A stretch of DNA of 62,715 nucleotides from Fibrobacter sp. (GCF_017545445.1 NZ_JAFWOM010000007.1:1-62715), one strand, 5' to 3'; numbered from the stretch's first letter, positions 25,001 to 33,997 are shown. Translations and numbers: made by a program. The notes: a model not told the origin generated them from the letters alone.

Positions 25001-26402
25001 TAAGGGGGCCAAAACATCTTCGGGCGTAAACATCGTCGCTGGAAGCCAGGTTGTGAATGGTCGTGCAACGCTCATCATTCAATCTCAAAAGGCCTATGAA
25101 AAGAACGCTGATGGTAGCGGCACAGCAACGCTTCATATTGTGGGGCCGAATGCAAATCTTATGCAGGCAACCTACACAAATCTCCAATTCCTTGAACCGC
25201 CGGTCCCGACTCCGCTGTTCGCAGACATCTTCGATGTCCACGGTGTAAAGAGCGCAAGCGATTTAAATATCCCGACTCCGTATTTCAGCAAGGATCAGGA
25301 ATATCTCGATGGCATCGGCGACTCGCTAGTCGTTTATTACACCCGAAATTTCATTAAAGATTCGCTCCCTGAAAAAATTGCAGTCTTCTGGGATAGCGAT
25401 AAAGATTCCGTAGTCTTCGAAAAATCTGAAATCAAGAAGGGAGCTGTTTGCGGTGATAAAGCCGGTTTGCCTGATTCGCTTTGCTTGGGTCGAATTTCTC
25501 TTAGCGGCAAGAAACTTTCGAAAAAAGTGAAAACTTCCGGAATGGGAAAACTTACATCTTGGGCACTCTATACGGCTCGCGGAGTACCTATTATGAACTT
25601 TTATATGTGCAGTATTTATGACCGTATCGCTCCAATTATTCTCTCTGCAAACGCTTTTACCGATAAGTCAACTAGCAATATTGCTCAATTGCAGGTTACA
25701 TTCTCTGAAAAGGTTGAAAAGACGACTGTTGGCGCAAAACAGGGCGATAAAGTGTTCTCCTTCTACATCAATGCTGGCAAGAACCCTCATTTTGAAGAAT
25801 CGATTTCACTTGCTCCTAGTGTTGCTTATGGCAACAAGTTTGATTCGGTGCATACTTTCATATACAGCCAAAAATCAACATTCCCGCAGGTAGGGGATTA
25901 CATCAACTTCAGAAACGTCAATGGCACAGGACTTGTCAGCGACCAGTCTGACTATGCGTCGGCATATGCAGATACCGCTCGTCCATCAAATGACATTACC
26001 AAACAATGGAATATTGCTCTTGGCTATAACGCGAAAACCCATCTTCCATCTCCTTGGGTTCTAATTACAAAAGGCAGCTCCGCATCTCAAAGTTCTAAAT
26101 CCAGCTCCAGCAGCAAGAATTCCAAATCGAGTTCCAGTGGTAAAATTGCATCGTCTAGTTCCAGCAGTATAGATTATGCAAAGCCTTCTTTCCGAGTCAA
26201 GATGATATCGCCGTTTGAATTCGACATTGTCTTGGATGATGATTTGCCAAGTCTTGCGAAACAATATGCAGTCATGGACATGAAGGGGCAAGTTCTTTCT
26301 GTCGGGGAATTGAGCAATACAGAAACGCGTGTCAAGGTTTCGACGCCGGGTTCATACGTTGTTCGCGTTGGACTTGGCTATAGACAAGTAAATGTGAAGT
26401 AG
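22005..26402 (+). CDS. Fibro-slime domain surface protein 2 (long form)
   Basis: A 1465-residue secreted protein. Its signal peptide is essentially identical to that of protein 1. The N-terminal CSPKIHFKLPDGW module and Cys-rich middle are followed by the fibro-slime domain at about 470-665 (GGRNQHFCFES, GDDDIWVF, GGTHL, FCDRRTT). Unlike protein 1 it continues for about 690 residues with a domain shared with protein 3 (KISYILSNDKTAQDP, YYLVVKIGGDTRAIEF) and beta-rich Ig/cadherin-like segments (for example FVDSDSTYKVVSQ, and LQVTFSEKVEKT near 1220). A short Ser-rich linker (about 1355-1387) leads to the C-terminal sorting domain (VMDMKGQVLSVG ... VNVK). Codon endings are more T-rich than in protein 1. 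Confidence 0.87.
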   Translation: MKSLKILFATAIALSVTNAWANLQTSTMSNSYCSPKIHFKLPDGWTNAYLMIGGSGVPFPAPKLADNGWTMLDLGVTKTNNSDVFYINGVNKNDCNDGFCVTRNGVNLNSAQVGSSQTQGWRCSDIGSNGEIWIQEHPDPKKEGQIYYTTSKPDVKDFYVFLPDNTTWISSTPILQEDGVDHEMYVDNEHCGWYYRRYILDGKIDKSLPSSVILYREDDPEKNGAIGMGGEKALNEDQAAEPIALADFFALFEADPNYADAVYFLADEEQADALGGDTYGWFATRPSGVVGNCQYNLAAVIYDTDAQLHPLFSCYADGAKEGSDGCQKSAASQSAIYSCIGVHQGLVESTLSVENGKKKMKLTSAGKKCFLDQGTFDQMFNITKGVNEASCFDVTFTRAKDGKWEFDSDYFVSPGLKTPVQGGFFPVEATTDADILMAEPSQTLAPLARTKRPAEGPIYYGPLLRANDPTEQVPKIDVYCNGPGWSKGYDCEGLFADGDGTTARINSDLKLGTAQGDACVLGWSCDNKSNAPTDWPFYAYGSETKGTETGRWQSKEGSTGNGGRNQHFCFESHANFRYKPNLKFSFRGDDDIWVFIDNKLAVDLGGTHLAAPGYVDVDKFLFKGDKTAIDSSRGKSFDIDIYFCDRRTTVSDIRIKTNMFLEQTIAGIIIEELQILEDYITDDKHFKICYKKSGNGSCAAAMGGYVGNPVCGAEITDKISYILSNDKTAQDPTKTIVSEDAFTANPKQFCNGRACGIDVTKPYAPIINEKQLESYLSPGKYYLVVKIGGDTRAIEFNIKGNVGIANREAVVVDAAGNRGLPYPFKSQAMASTTNSDGSPNIAQMVPLYVANISDPCSSTNCSNPLEMRSAANVSYSLQVSSSKVVFYKMKNGKLTSFDPKVNSTVNTSGIDTIYATIPLDDMETAVEKVSVNVKGSSYKAEISFFVPRLVFVDSDSTYKVVSQDYDTEMRMKGSSYPFYLVAVKGDDSPCEELCNFSISKGAKTSSGVNIVAGSQVVNGRATLIIQSQKAYEKNADGSGTATLHIVGPNANLMQATYTNLQFLEPPVPTPLFADIFDVHGVKSASDLNIPTPYFSKDQEYLDGIGDSLVVYYTRNFIKDSLPEKIAVFWDSDKDSVVFEKSEIKKGAVCGDKAGLPDSLCLGRISLSGKKLSKKVKTSGMGKLTSWALYTARGVPIMNFYMCSIYDRIAPIILSANAFTDKSTSNIAQLQVTFSEKVEKTTVGAKQGDKVFSFYINAGKNPHFEESISLAPSVAYGNKFDSVHTFIYSQKSTFPQVGDYINFRNVNGTGLVSDQSDYASAYADTARPSNDITKQWNIALGYNAKTHLPSPWVLITKGSSASQSSKSSSSSKNSKSSSSGKIASSSSSSIDYAKPSFRVKMISPFEFDIVLDDDLPSLAKQYAVMDMKGQVLSVGELSNTETRVKVSTPGSYVVRVGLGYRQVNVK

Positions 26403-26525
26403 TTTGTGGTTTTTATTTCTGCGATTAAATAAATTGAAGAACGACGTCATGGCGGACCTGATCCGCCATCTGTTGTAGCCAAGTTTCCGGCTCGGAGGCC
26501 GGAATGACGTGCAAGGCGATTATTG

Positions 26526-26553
26526 CAAAAATCCCGCTTCGGCGGGATTTTTC
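26526..26553 (+). terminator. Intrinsic terminator and REP-like hairpins after fibro-slime gene 2
   Basis: AAAAATCCCGC-TTC-GGCGGGATTTTT closes the transcript. Upstream, 26449-26471 holds ATGGCGGA/TCCGCCAT and 26485-26504 holds TTCCGGC-TCGGAG-GCCGGAA followed by TGACG, a REP-like pair. The AT-rich 26555-26660 should carry the promoter of gene 3. Confidence 0.8.
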
Positions 26554-26668
26554 TATATGATACAATATGTTGCATATAAAAGCAAAAAAAAATTTAATTT
26601 TTCTATTGTAAATTTGTTTTAATTTATATAGTTTTCTATCAGAATTAATGTTATAACAAGGAGGAAAC

Positions 26669-29600
26669 ATGAATTCTATTAAGGCAGCAATTGCCGTTTC
26701 TATTGCTATATGCACTTCAACGTCATGGGCAAACTTGAAGAACTCACAAACGGGAAATGACGTTTGTTCGCCCAAAATCCACTTTAAACTCCCTAAAGGT
26801 TGGTCAAATGCCTATTTGGTGCTCGGCGAGACTGCTGTAGCGTTCCCTAAAGCCAAGCTGGCTGACAACGGCTGGACAATGATTGATCTCGGGAGCACAA
26901 AGACCAACGACGATTCCTATTTCTACATAAACGCTGTTGACAAGAACAATTGTAATGACGGTATGTGCGTTACAAGGAACGGCGTAAATGTAAGGTCGAA
27001 TAACGCTCGAATCGAAGGCTTTACTTGCAAAGATGTCGGAGCGGGTGGTGAAATATGGATTCAGGAACATCCGGATTCGCAAAAAGAGGGTCTCGTTTAT
27101 GTGACGAAATCTGAGCCAAATGTCAAGGATTTCTACGTATTCTTGCCAAGCAACAAGACTTGGTCGAGTTCTACCCCCATGATTAACGAAGATGGCAAAA
27201 GTCGGGCTTTGGAAATCGATCCTGCTCATTGCGGTTGGTTTTTCAGGCGTTATATCGACGAAAAGCTCCCGACAAGTGTAGTTATCTATAGGGACGATGA
27301 TGTTGAAATGAATGCCGCCATTGGCATGGGAGGCGAAAGGGCTTTGAATGAAGATCTTGCCGCCGAACCAATCTCGTTGAATGGCTTGTTTGAGCTTTTC
27401 CAGCAGGATCCGAGCTATGCTGATGCAGTGTATTTTGTGGCAGACCATGAGCAAGCAGATATGCTACCAAGCGATAATTATGGTTGGTTTGCAACGAGAC
27501 CGAGTGGCGCCGTTGGAAATTGCTCGTACTCTCTTGCTACTGAAATTTACGATACCGATGCACAGTTGCATCCGTCATTCTCATGCTGGAGTGAAAGTGG
27601 TGAAGGTTGTCAAGCCGCAAGCGGAACTGCCGCGCAAGGGGTCGATAAAGAAACCGCCCTTAACGCCATTAAAGAATGCATGGGCGTCACCACGGGAATT
27701 GTCGAATCAACGCTTGACGCAAAAACTAAAAAGCCGAAGCTTACGACTGCGGGCAAAAAATGCTTTATAGACGAAAAATACTTTAACCAGCTGTTCAGCT
27801 ACACCGAAGGCGTGAACGAAACCAGCTGCTTCGACATGCCATTTTACCGTTCAAAAGACGGTAAGTGGGAATTCGATTCCGATTACTTTGTCAGCCCCGG
27901 CGTCAAAACTCCTGTTCAAGGCGGTTTCTATCCTGCAGAAGCAACGACAGACGCTATTATCAAAGCGGCTGACCAAAACCAAACCCCAGCTCCTCTCGCA
28001 CGAACCAAACATAATGCAGAAGGCCCGGTATTCTGGGGACCCGAACTTCGTAAATTCGATAAGACCGAGAATGTTCCTACAATTGATCTTTTCTGTAATG
28101 GACCCGGTTGGTCCAAGGGCTTTGATTGCGAAGGACTCTTTGCCGATGGAGAAGAAACAGAAACTTATGTGAAAGCAAATCTAAAACTTAATGCGCAAGC
28201 CTGTGTGTTTGGCTGGAGTTGTGATGTAAAGAGCAGTGCTCCAGAGGAGTGGCCGTTCTATGCCATGCAATCCGAAACTTCGGGTGAGGAAACGCAACGT
28301 TGGATTTCCAATGTTAATGATACGAAAGGAAACAAAGGCCGCAACCTGCATTTCTGCTCGGCATCTCATTCCAATTTCCGCTACAAGAAGGGACTGAAGT
28401 TCAATTTCCGCGGCAGTGATGATTTGTGGGTATTTATTGACAATAAACTTGCAGTAGATCTTGGCGGAACTCATCTTCCGGCACCGGGCTATGTAGATGT
28501 AGATCAATTCTTTAAGAAAAACGGATTAACTCCTGATGTCGGCAAGTCCATTGATATCGACATTTTCTCATGCAATCGTCGGTCTATGTCAAACAGCCTC
28601 CGCATCAAAACGAACATGTTTATCGAACAAACTTCCGGCATTACGGCTGAAGGTAAGCAAAATGTTGAAGACTATATGAAGACTGGAAACAATCATTACA
28701 AGTTCTGCTATAAAAAATCCGGTAATGGTCCATGTACAACCGAAATTCGTTGCGGAGAAGAGATTACCGAAAAAATTTCATACATCCTAAGTAGAGACAA
28801 AACCGGTCAAGATCCAGCCAAGGCTCTTGTCAGTGAAGCTGATTTTACTACGAATCCTAAACAATTCTGTAATGGCGGCATTTGCGGAATTGATGTTTCT
28901 AATCCGACCTCTCCAATTATCAATGATGAACAGTTAAGAAACTACATATCAGCAGGTAAGTATTACCTTATCGTCAAGATTGGTGGAGATTCAAAGGCTA
29001 TTGAAATTAACATTAAAGGCACTATTAGTATAGCAAATCGCGAAGCTTTCATTGTGGATGAAAATGGGAATCGCGGTCCCAAGCTCTCGTTCAAATCTCA
29101 AGCGATGGCCTCAATTCCGAAGGAAGATGGCTCCCCAGACATCGCACAGATGATTCCGCTCTACATCGCAAGCATTATTGACCCATGCGTAACAACAAAT
29201 TGCACTGAGCCACTCGAAATACAATCTACACCATCTGCAGCAAATACTCCGTATACTTTGCAAGTCAGCAACAAGAAGGCTCTATTCTACAAGATGAAGG
29301 ACAATAAGCTTGTTTCCTTTAAACCTGATGCAGGAACCACAATTGGCGAATCTGGCGTTGACACCATCTACGTGACAATCCCGTTTGACGATATGGAAGC
29401 TAATGAAGAACGCATTTCTATCAATGTGAGTGGTAGTTCTCGCAAGGCCGAGATTACGTTCTTTGTGCCGAGATTAGCGTTCGTAGATTCCAGATCTACA
29501 TATAACGTCTTGTCCGGAGACAAAGATTCTGATAAACCTCGTATTAAAGGTGGCATTTACGCACTCTTCTTAGTTGCAATCCGAGGAGACGACACTCCAT

Positions 29601-30076
29601 GCACCGAATGCAACTTCCCGCTATTTAAAGGTTCCAAGACTTCTGCCGGTTTGGATATTGTTGAACAAAGCTATGTGATAAATGGTCGTGCATTGGTTGC
29701 AGTCCAATCTTCAAAGGTCTATGAAAAAGGAAACAATGGTGTAGCATCGCTCCAAGTGGCTGGTCCTAGTCCTGCTCTTATTCAAGCCACGTATGGAAAT
29801 ATGCAGTTCGCAGAGCCGCCGGCTTCGATTCCGCAATCAGACAAGTTCATTAACAATCCTGCATTCGGCGTTAAAGTTGTCGCCCCGCTGGAAATTTCCA
29901 TTACCACCAATAAGTTCATCAAGGATGCAATACAGGAATTCACGATTATGGACATGAAAGGCCAAGTCGTTTCTGACGGAACTTTAAACAGCAGCTCGAC
30001 TCGCGTCAAGGTACCGACCAAAGGCTCGTACATTGTCAAAGTCGGAACAGATCATAAGCGAGTAAATGTGAAGTAG
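26669..30076 (+). CDS. Fibro-slime domain surface protein 3
   Basis: An 1135-residue secreted protein. ATG at 26669 with AAGGAGG seven bases upstream; signal peptide ends STSWA. It has the same N-terminal CSPKIHFKLPKGW module and Cys-rich middle, and the fibro-slime domain at about 460-660 (GRNLHFCSAS; GSDDLWVF instead of GDDDIWVF; GGTHL; CNRRSMSN). It then has the extension shared with protein 2 (KISYILSRDKTGQDP, YYLIVKIGGDSKAIEI, FVDSRSTYNVLSG) up to about 1050. There is no Ser-rich linker: the sorting domain (IMDMKGQVVSDG ... VNVK) follows a short PPASIPQ segment. No barrel gene is paired with it; it has its own promoter region and terminator. Confidence 0.87.
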   Translation: MNSIKAAIAVSIAICTSTSWANLKNSQTGNDVCSPKIHFKLPKGWSNAYLVLGETAVAFPKAKLADNGWTMIDLGSTKTNDDSYFYINAVDKNNCNDGMCVTRNGVNVRSNNARIEGFTCKDVGAGGEIWIQEHPDSQKEGLVYVTKSEPNVKDFYVFLPSNKTWSSSTPMINEDGKSRALEIDPAHCGWFFRRYIDEKLPTSVVIYRDDDVEMNAAIGMGGERALNEDLAAEPISLNGLFELFQQDPSYADAVYFVADHEQADMLPSDNYGWFATRPSGAVGNCSYSLATEIYDTDAQLHPSFSCWSESGEGCQAASGTAAQGVDKETALNAIKECMGVTTGIVESTLDAKTKKPKLTTAGKKCFIDEKYFNQLFSYTEGVNETSCFDMPFYRSKDGKWEFDSDYFVSPGVKTPVQGGFYPAEATTDAIIKAADQNQTPAPLARTKHNAEGPVFWGPELRKFDKTENVPTIDLFCNGPGWSKGFDCEGLFADGEETETYVKANLKLNAQACVFGWSCDVKSSAPEEWPFYAMQSETSGEETQRWISNVNDTKGNKGRNLHFCSASHSNFRYKKGLKFNFRGSDDLWVFIDNKLAVDLGGTHLPAPGYVDVDQFFKKNGLTPDVGKSIDIDIFSCNRRSMSNSLRIKTNMFIEQTSGITAEGKQNVEDYMKTGNNHYKFCYKKSGNGPCTTEIRCGEEITEKISYILSRDKTGQDPAKALVSEADFTTNPKQFCNGGICGIDVSNPTSPIINDEQLRNYISAGKYYLIVKIGGDSKAIEINIKGTISIANREAFIVDENGNRGPKLSFKSQAMASIPKEDGSPDIAQMIPLYIASIIDPCVTTNCTEPLEIQSTPSAANTPYTLQVSNKKALFYKMKDNKLVSFKPDAGTTIGESGVDTIYVTIPFDDMEANEERISINVSGSSRKAEITFFVPRLAFVDSRSTYNVLSGDKDSDKPRIKGGIYALFLVAIRGDDTPCTECNFPLFKGSKTSAGLDIVEQSYVINGRALVAVQSSKVYEKGNNGVASLQVAGPSPALIQATYGNMQFAEPPASIPQSDKFINNPAFGVKVVAPLEISITTNKFIKDAIQEFTIMDMKGQVVSDGTLNSSSTRVKVPTKGSYIVKVGTDHKRVNVK

Positions 30077-30100
30077 ATGATAGAATTTAAAATTTAGCGC

Positions 30101-30130
30101 AATCCCAGCTCCAAAGAGCTGGGATTTTCT
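30101..30130 (+). terminator. Intrinsic terminator
   Basis: AATCCCAGCTC (30101-30111), CAAA loop, GAGCTGGGATT (30116-30126), then TTCTTT. Confidence 0.85.
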
Positions 30131-30162
30131 TTATGAAATTTGTAAAAAAAGTTTAAATAAAA

Positions 30163-30192
30163 TTGTCTTTTGTTAATTTATTTTAGTATATT
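30163..30192 (+). promoter_or_regulatory. Candidate promoter of fibro-slime gene 4
   Basis: TTGTCT (30163-30168), 18-base spacer, TATATT (30187-30192), 29 bases before the ATG. Confidence 0.4.
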
Positions 30193-30220
30193 ACAAAATA
30201 GAGCTATAGGAGGAGTGTGT

Positions 30221-32848
30221 ATGAATTCTTTCAAGACCTTAATGATGTCAATTGCTGCATGCACCGCATTGAGTGCGTCATTTGCATGGGCTGACCTGAA
30301 AAAATCCGAAACGGGGAATGAAGTTTGTTCGCCGAAAATCCATTTTAAAATCCCTGATGGTTGGGCAAATGCTTACTTGATGGTTGCTGAAACCGCCATT
30401 GCATTCCCCAATCCGAAACTTTCTGATAACGGCTGGACTGTTATTGATTTGGGCAAAACCAAAACAAATGACGACATCTATTTCTACATCAACGGTGTTG
30501 ATAAAAACGACTGCACCAGCGGCAAGTGCGTTACAAGAAATGGAGTCAATGTAAGGCCGAATAACGCAAGAATAGAGGGCTTTTCTTGCAAGGATGTCGG
30601 AGCGGATGGCGAAATTTGGATTCAGGAACACCCGAATCTCCAAAAAGAAGGTCAGGTTTACGTAACGACGCAAAAACCGAACATCAAAGAGTTTTTCGTT
30701 TTTTTACCTGATAACGCAATGTGGCTTGCAAGCACACCCATCATTGAAGAAAATGGCAAATCTCATGAAATGGAAATGGATGCCGATCACTGTGGTTGGT
30801 ACGTTCGTCGTTATATCGATGAGCCGGTTCCCGACAGTGTAATCATCTACAGCAAAAACGATCCTAATAAAAAAAGAGCGATTGGCATGGGCGGCGAAAA
30901 AGCTTTAAACGAAGGCAAAGCGGCGGAACCGATTGTGTTGGCCGACTTATTTGAACTTTTCGAAACTGCCCCTGATTATAGCGATGCTGTTTATTTCTTG
31001 GCTGACGAAATTCAAGCAGAAGCCCTTGGCAGTGACACTTATGGTTGGTCTGCTTCGCAACCGGCTGGTGCTGTAGGCAATTGTTCATTCATTACGGCTT
31101 TCATCATTTACGATACCGATGCCAATTTGCATCCATCGTTCTCTTGCTGGAGTGAAAGTGGCGAAGGTTGCCAAGCAGCAAACGGAACGGCTGCACAAGG
31201 CGTCGATAAAGCAACCGCCCTTAAAGCCATCAATGATTGCATGGGCGTTACCACAGGCATTGTCGAATCGACGCTCGACAAAACGACCAAAAAGCCGAAA
31301 CTCTCAGCGGCGGGTAAAAAATGCTTTATTGACGAAAAATACTTTAATCAGCTATTCAATTACACCGAAGGTGTCAATGAAATGAGCTGCTATGACATGA
31401 GCTTTACTCGAACAAACAACGGAAAATGGGAATTCGACTCCGACAATATTACAAGCTACGGCCTCAAAACGCTTGTTCGAGGCGGTTTCTATCCTGTAGA
31501 AGCGACAACAGACAGAGATCTTCGTTATGCGAACTCTCTACAAAAAGCGCTGCCAGCCGCACGTACAAAACGGACTGCTGAAGGTCCTGTATATTGGGGG
31601 CCGGAACTCCGCAAAAAAGACTTGACAGAACAAGTTCCTGTAATCGACCTTATCTGCAATGGTCCGGGCTGGGATAAAGGTTATAGCTGCAATGGGTTAT
31701 TTGCCGATGGCGAAAGTACAGAATCTTTTGTGAAGGAAAAGCTAAATCTCGACCAGCAAGCTTGCGTATTTGGCTGGAGCTGCGACGACGAAGGCTCCGC
31801 TCCTGAAGGCTGGTCAGTTTATGCTATCGGCACCGAAACAAAAGCTGCACAAGGTGCAAACGCGACACACCGCTGGACATCTGAAGTCGGAAAAGAGGGT
31901 AACGGAGGCAGAAACCAGCATTTCTGCGCAGAAACACATGCTACATTCCGCTTCAATAAAGGGCTGAATTTCAGCATCAGCGGTAACGATGATATTTGGG
32001 TATTTATTGACAACAAACTCGCTATAGATATCGGTGGCACTCATTTGACAGCTCCGGGTTATGTCGATTTGGACAAATTTATGCCAAACGCCATTGTAGA
32101 TTCGCTTTACGATATCGACATTTTCACCTGTGACCGCCGCACGACATCGAGCAATTTGAGCATCAAGACGAATATAGTTCTTGCAAATATAGGAGATATT
32201 CTTGAGTCTCTAGTAGATTCTAAAATTACCGATTCTTTAGCAATGAATAAAAATTATCGTATCAGTTACGGAGGATCTTTACCTTGCATGGCATCTCCTA
32301 GAGACGCAAAGATTGTTGAATACAAAACACCGACGTGCTGTTCAACTATTACAGAAGATATCAAATACATGTTGTCTAAAGACAAAACAGGAAAAGACCC
32401 TGCCCAAATAATTATCAGCGAAGCGGATTTCGAGGCAAATCCAATTCAATTCAATGGTGGCATTAATGTTTCTGATAGAATCGGTCCTATTATTAACGAT
32501 AGTATTTTAGCAACATGTTTAAGAGTCGGAACATATTACCTTATCGTTGATATTGGTGGTGAAAAAAAGGCTATTGAAATAGACCTCGCCAAGACGATGG
32601 ATGTCGCAAATCGTAGAATCGCACTCGATGCACCGTTGTTCAATGTTATGAAAACGGGAATGCTTGAATTTGCGATTGTGACAAGCGAGCCGAACAACGC
32701 CGACCATTACGCCGTTATGGACATGAAGGGGCAAGTTCTTTCCGCCGGAATGTTGAATAGCGGAGAAACGCGAGTCAAAGTGCCAACCGCAGGTTCTTAT
32801 ATCGTCAAAGTTGGGGCGAACTATAAGCGTGTGAATGTTGGTCAATAA
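30221..32848 (+). CDS. Fibro-slime domain surface protein 4
   Basis: An 875-residue secreted protein. ATG at 30221 with AGGAGG upstream; a longer in-frame start lacks a site. Signal peptide ends SASFAWA. N-terminal CSPKIHFKIPDGW module, Cys-rich middle and fibro-slime domain at about 455-650 (GGRNQHFCAE, GNDDIWVF, AIDIGGTHL, CDRRTT). A shortened version of the extension of proteins 2 and 3 follows (DIKYMLSKDKTGKDP, YYLIVDIGGEKKAIEI), then directly the sorting domain (VMDMKGQVLSAG). It ends VNVGQ instead of the VNVK of its three relatives, because the last two codons lie in a heptamer array. Own promoter candidate and convergent terminator. Confidence 0.88.
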   Translation: MNSFKTLMMSIAACTALSASFAWADLKKSETGNEVCSPKIHFKIPDGWANAYLMVAETAIAFPNPKLSDNGWTVIDLGKTKTNDDIYFYINGVDKNDCTSGKCVTRNGVNVRPNNARIEGFSCKDVGADGEIWIQEHPNLQKEGQVYVTTQKPNIKEFFVFLPDNAMWLASTPIIEENGKSHEMEMDADHCGWYVRRYIDEPVPDSVIIYSKNDPNKKRAIGMGGEKALNEGKAAEPIVLADLFELFETAPDYSDAVYFLADEIQAEALGSDTYGWSASQPAGAVGNCSFITAFIIYDTDANLHPSFSCWSESGEGCQAANGTAAQGVDKATALKAINDCMGVTTGIVESTLDKTTKKPKLSAAGKKCFIDEKYFNQLFNYTEGVNEMSCYDMSFTRTNNGKWEFDSDNITSYGLKTLVRGGFYPVEATTDRDLRYANSLQKALPAARTKRTAEGPVYWGPELRKKDLTEQVPVIDLICNGPGWDKGYSCNGLFADGESTESFVKEKLNLDQQACVFGWSCDDEGSAPEGWSVYAIGTETKAAQGANATHRWTSEVGKEGNGGRNQHFCAETHATFRFNKGLNFSISGNDDIWVFIDNKLAIDIGGTHLTAPGYVDLDKFMPNAIVDSLYDIDIFTCDRRTTSSNLSIKTNIVLANIGDILESLVDSKITDSLAMNKNYRISYGGSLPCMASPRDAKIVEYKTPTCCSTITEDIKYMLSKDKTGKDPAQIIISEADFEANPIQFNGGINVSDRIGPIINDSILATCLRVGTYYLIVDIGGEKKAIEIDLAKTMDVANRRIALDAPLFNVMKTGMLEFAIVTSEPNNADHYAVMDMKGQVLSAGMLNSGETRVKVPTAGSYIVKVGANYKRVNVGQ

Positions 32849-32886
32849 CAATTAGTTGTTGGTCAATAGTTATTAGTTATTGGTTA
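32838..32886 (+). repeat. Heptamer array invading the 3' end of fibro-slime gene 4
   Basis: Seven units: TTGGTCA, ATAACAA, TTAGTTG, TTGGTCA, ATAGTTA, TTAGTTA, TTGGTTA. The first unit plus the next bases encode the last residues and the TAA stop. Confidence 0.8.
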
Positions 32887-32946
32887 CGAGCTGTTTATCA
32901 TTGGGCGTTTTTCGTCTGATCATAAACAGCTTCGCTAAATTAAAAG

Positions 32947-32975
32947 ACCCTCGCGTTCATACGCGAGGGTTTTTA
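32947..32975. terminator. Bidirectional terminator between convergent genes
   Basis: ACCCTCGCGT (32947-32956), TCAT loop, ACGCGAGGGT (32961-32970), with A-rich sequence 5' and TTTT 3'. It can serve both fibro-slime gene 4 and the reductase gene. Confidence 0.8.
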
Positions 32976-32993
32976 GCAGAAACAAAGTGAAAA

Positions 32994-33827
32994 TTACAGT
33001 CCGCCGATTTCGAGGAGTGTCGCCATATCGCTCGAATTGATTTCGAAATCGAGCTGGGCATTTTGACGGATTCGATTCTCGTGCGTGGATTTCGGAAGCG
33101 GTAACAAACCCAATTGCAAAACAAAGCGACTTGCAAGTTGCGGTACTGTTACATCGTATTTTGCTGCCATTGTACAGATTTCAGGCACATGCATCAGACG
33201 GCCAGTCGCATTTGGCGAGTAAGCTTCCACTAAAATGCCGTTCTGTTCGCAAAAGTCAATCACATCCGTCGGTACATGGCCGATGTGTACGCGAACCTGG
33301 TTTACCGCAGGGATGATCCGCCCCTCGGCAAGGATGTTGTTGAGGTCGTCTATCTCAAAGTTCGATACGCCAATGGCACGGATTTTGCCCGCTTCGTAGG
33401 CCTCTTCGAGAGCTTTCCAGACTTCGATGTTTTCCTTGAAATAGCGGTTTCCGGAAGTCGAACCCATCTCGGCCCATGGACGCGGTGCATGAATGAGCAT
33501 CATATCGATATGGAAAGCGTCCAAGCGGTCCATGGATTCCTGGATGCAGCGAACAGCATCGGTGTAGTTCTTGACTTCGGCAGGAATTTTCGACGTAATG
33601 AAAATGCTTTCGCGGTGGATTCCGGTTTTCTTTAAAGCAGCCTTGATTCCAGCGCCGACTCCCGATTCATTCTCGTAAGCGATTGCAGTATCAATGTGAC
33701 GATATCCGGCTTCAATAGCAGCCGCTACCGCAGTTTCCGCCACATCATTTGGCGTTTGCCAAGTCCCCAATGCGATTTTTGGAATTCGCTGACCATTATT
33801 CAGCTTGTAAAATTCATCTAACACCAT
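32994..33827 (-). CDS. Aldo/keto reductase
   Basis: A 277-residue AKR-fold NADPH-dependent oxidoreductase. The catalytic tetrad is visible: Asp and Tyr in HIDTAIAYENE, Lys in ITSKIP, His in MLIHAPRPW. Further AKR signatures are GTWQTPND near the start, IGVSNFEI, and LPKSTHENRI for cofactor phosphate. The start at 33827 (MVLDEFYKLNNGQ) is taken because AGAGGTAGGA precedes it and the AKR fold begins there. Substrate is not predictable; the short form resembles the 2,5-diketo-gluconate reductase group. Transcribed alone, convergent with the fibro-slime genes. Confidence 0.9.
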   Translation of the reverse strand: MVLDEFYKLNNGQRIPKIALGTWQTPNDVAETAVAAAIEAGYRHIDTAIAYENESGVGAGIKAALKKTGIHRESIFITSKIPAEVKNYTDAVRCIQESMDRLDAFHIDMMLIHAPRPWAEMGSTSGNRYFKENIEVWKALEEAYEAGKIRAIGVSNFEIDDLNNILAEGRIIPAVNQVRVHIGHVPTDVIDFCEQNGILVEAYSPNATGRLMHVPEICTMAAKYDVTVPQLASRFVLQLGLLPLPKSTHENRIRQNAQLDFEINSSDMATLLEIGGL

Positions 33828-33933
33828 AAATCCTACCTCTTGTTCTACTAAAGTAATATAAACTGATTCGCCGAAAAAACTCTTATATTTTTTTCTGAAA
33901 TAGACCACATTGGAATATTTACTGGTGTGAAAA

Positions 33934-33968
33934 TAAGGAAGGTTATAGGTTTTAGGTATTAGGAAAAA
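33934..33968. repeat. Heptamer array
   Basis: TAAGGAA, GGTTATA, GGTTTTA, GGTATTA, GGAAAAA in 7-base steps between two minus-strand genes. Confidence 0.55.
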
Positions 33969-33997
33969 ATTTAATGCCGTTTACATGGCAACTACAT

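Noticed and set aside
32994..33908. Longer N terminus for the aldo/keto reductase
   Set aside because: The extra 27 residues have no ribosome-binding site and precede the normal AKR start; the ATG at 33827 has a good one.
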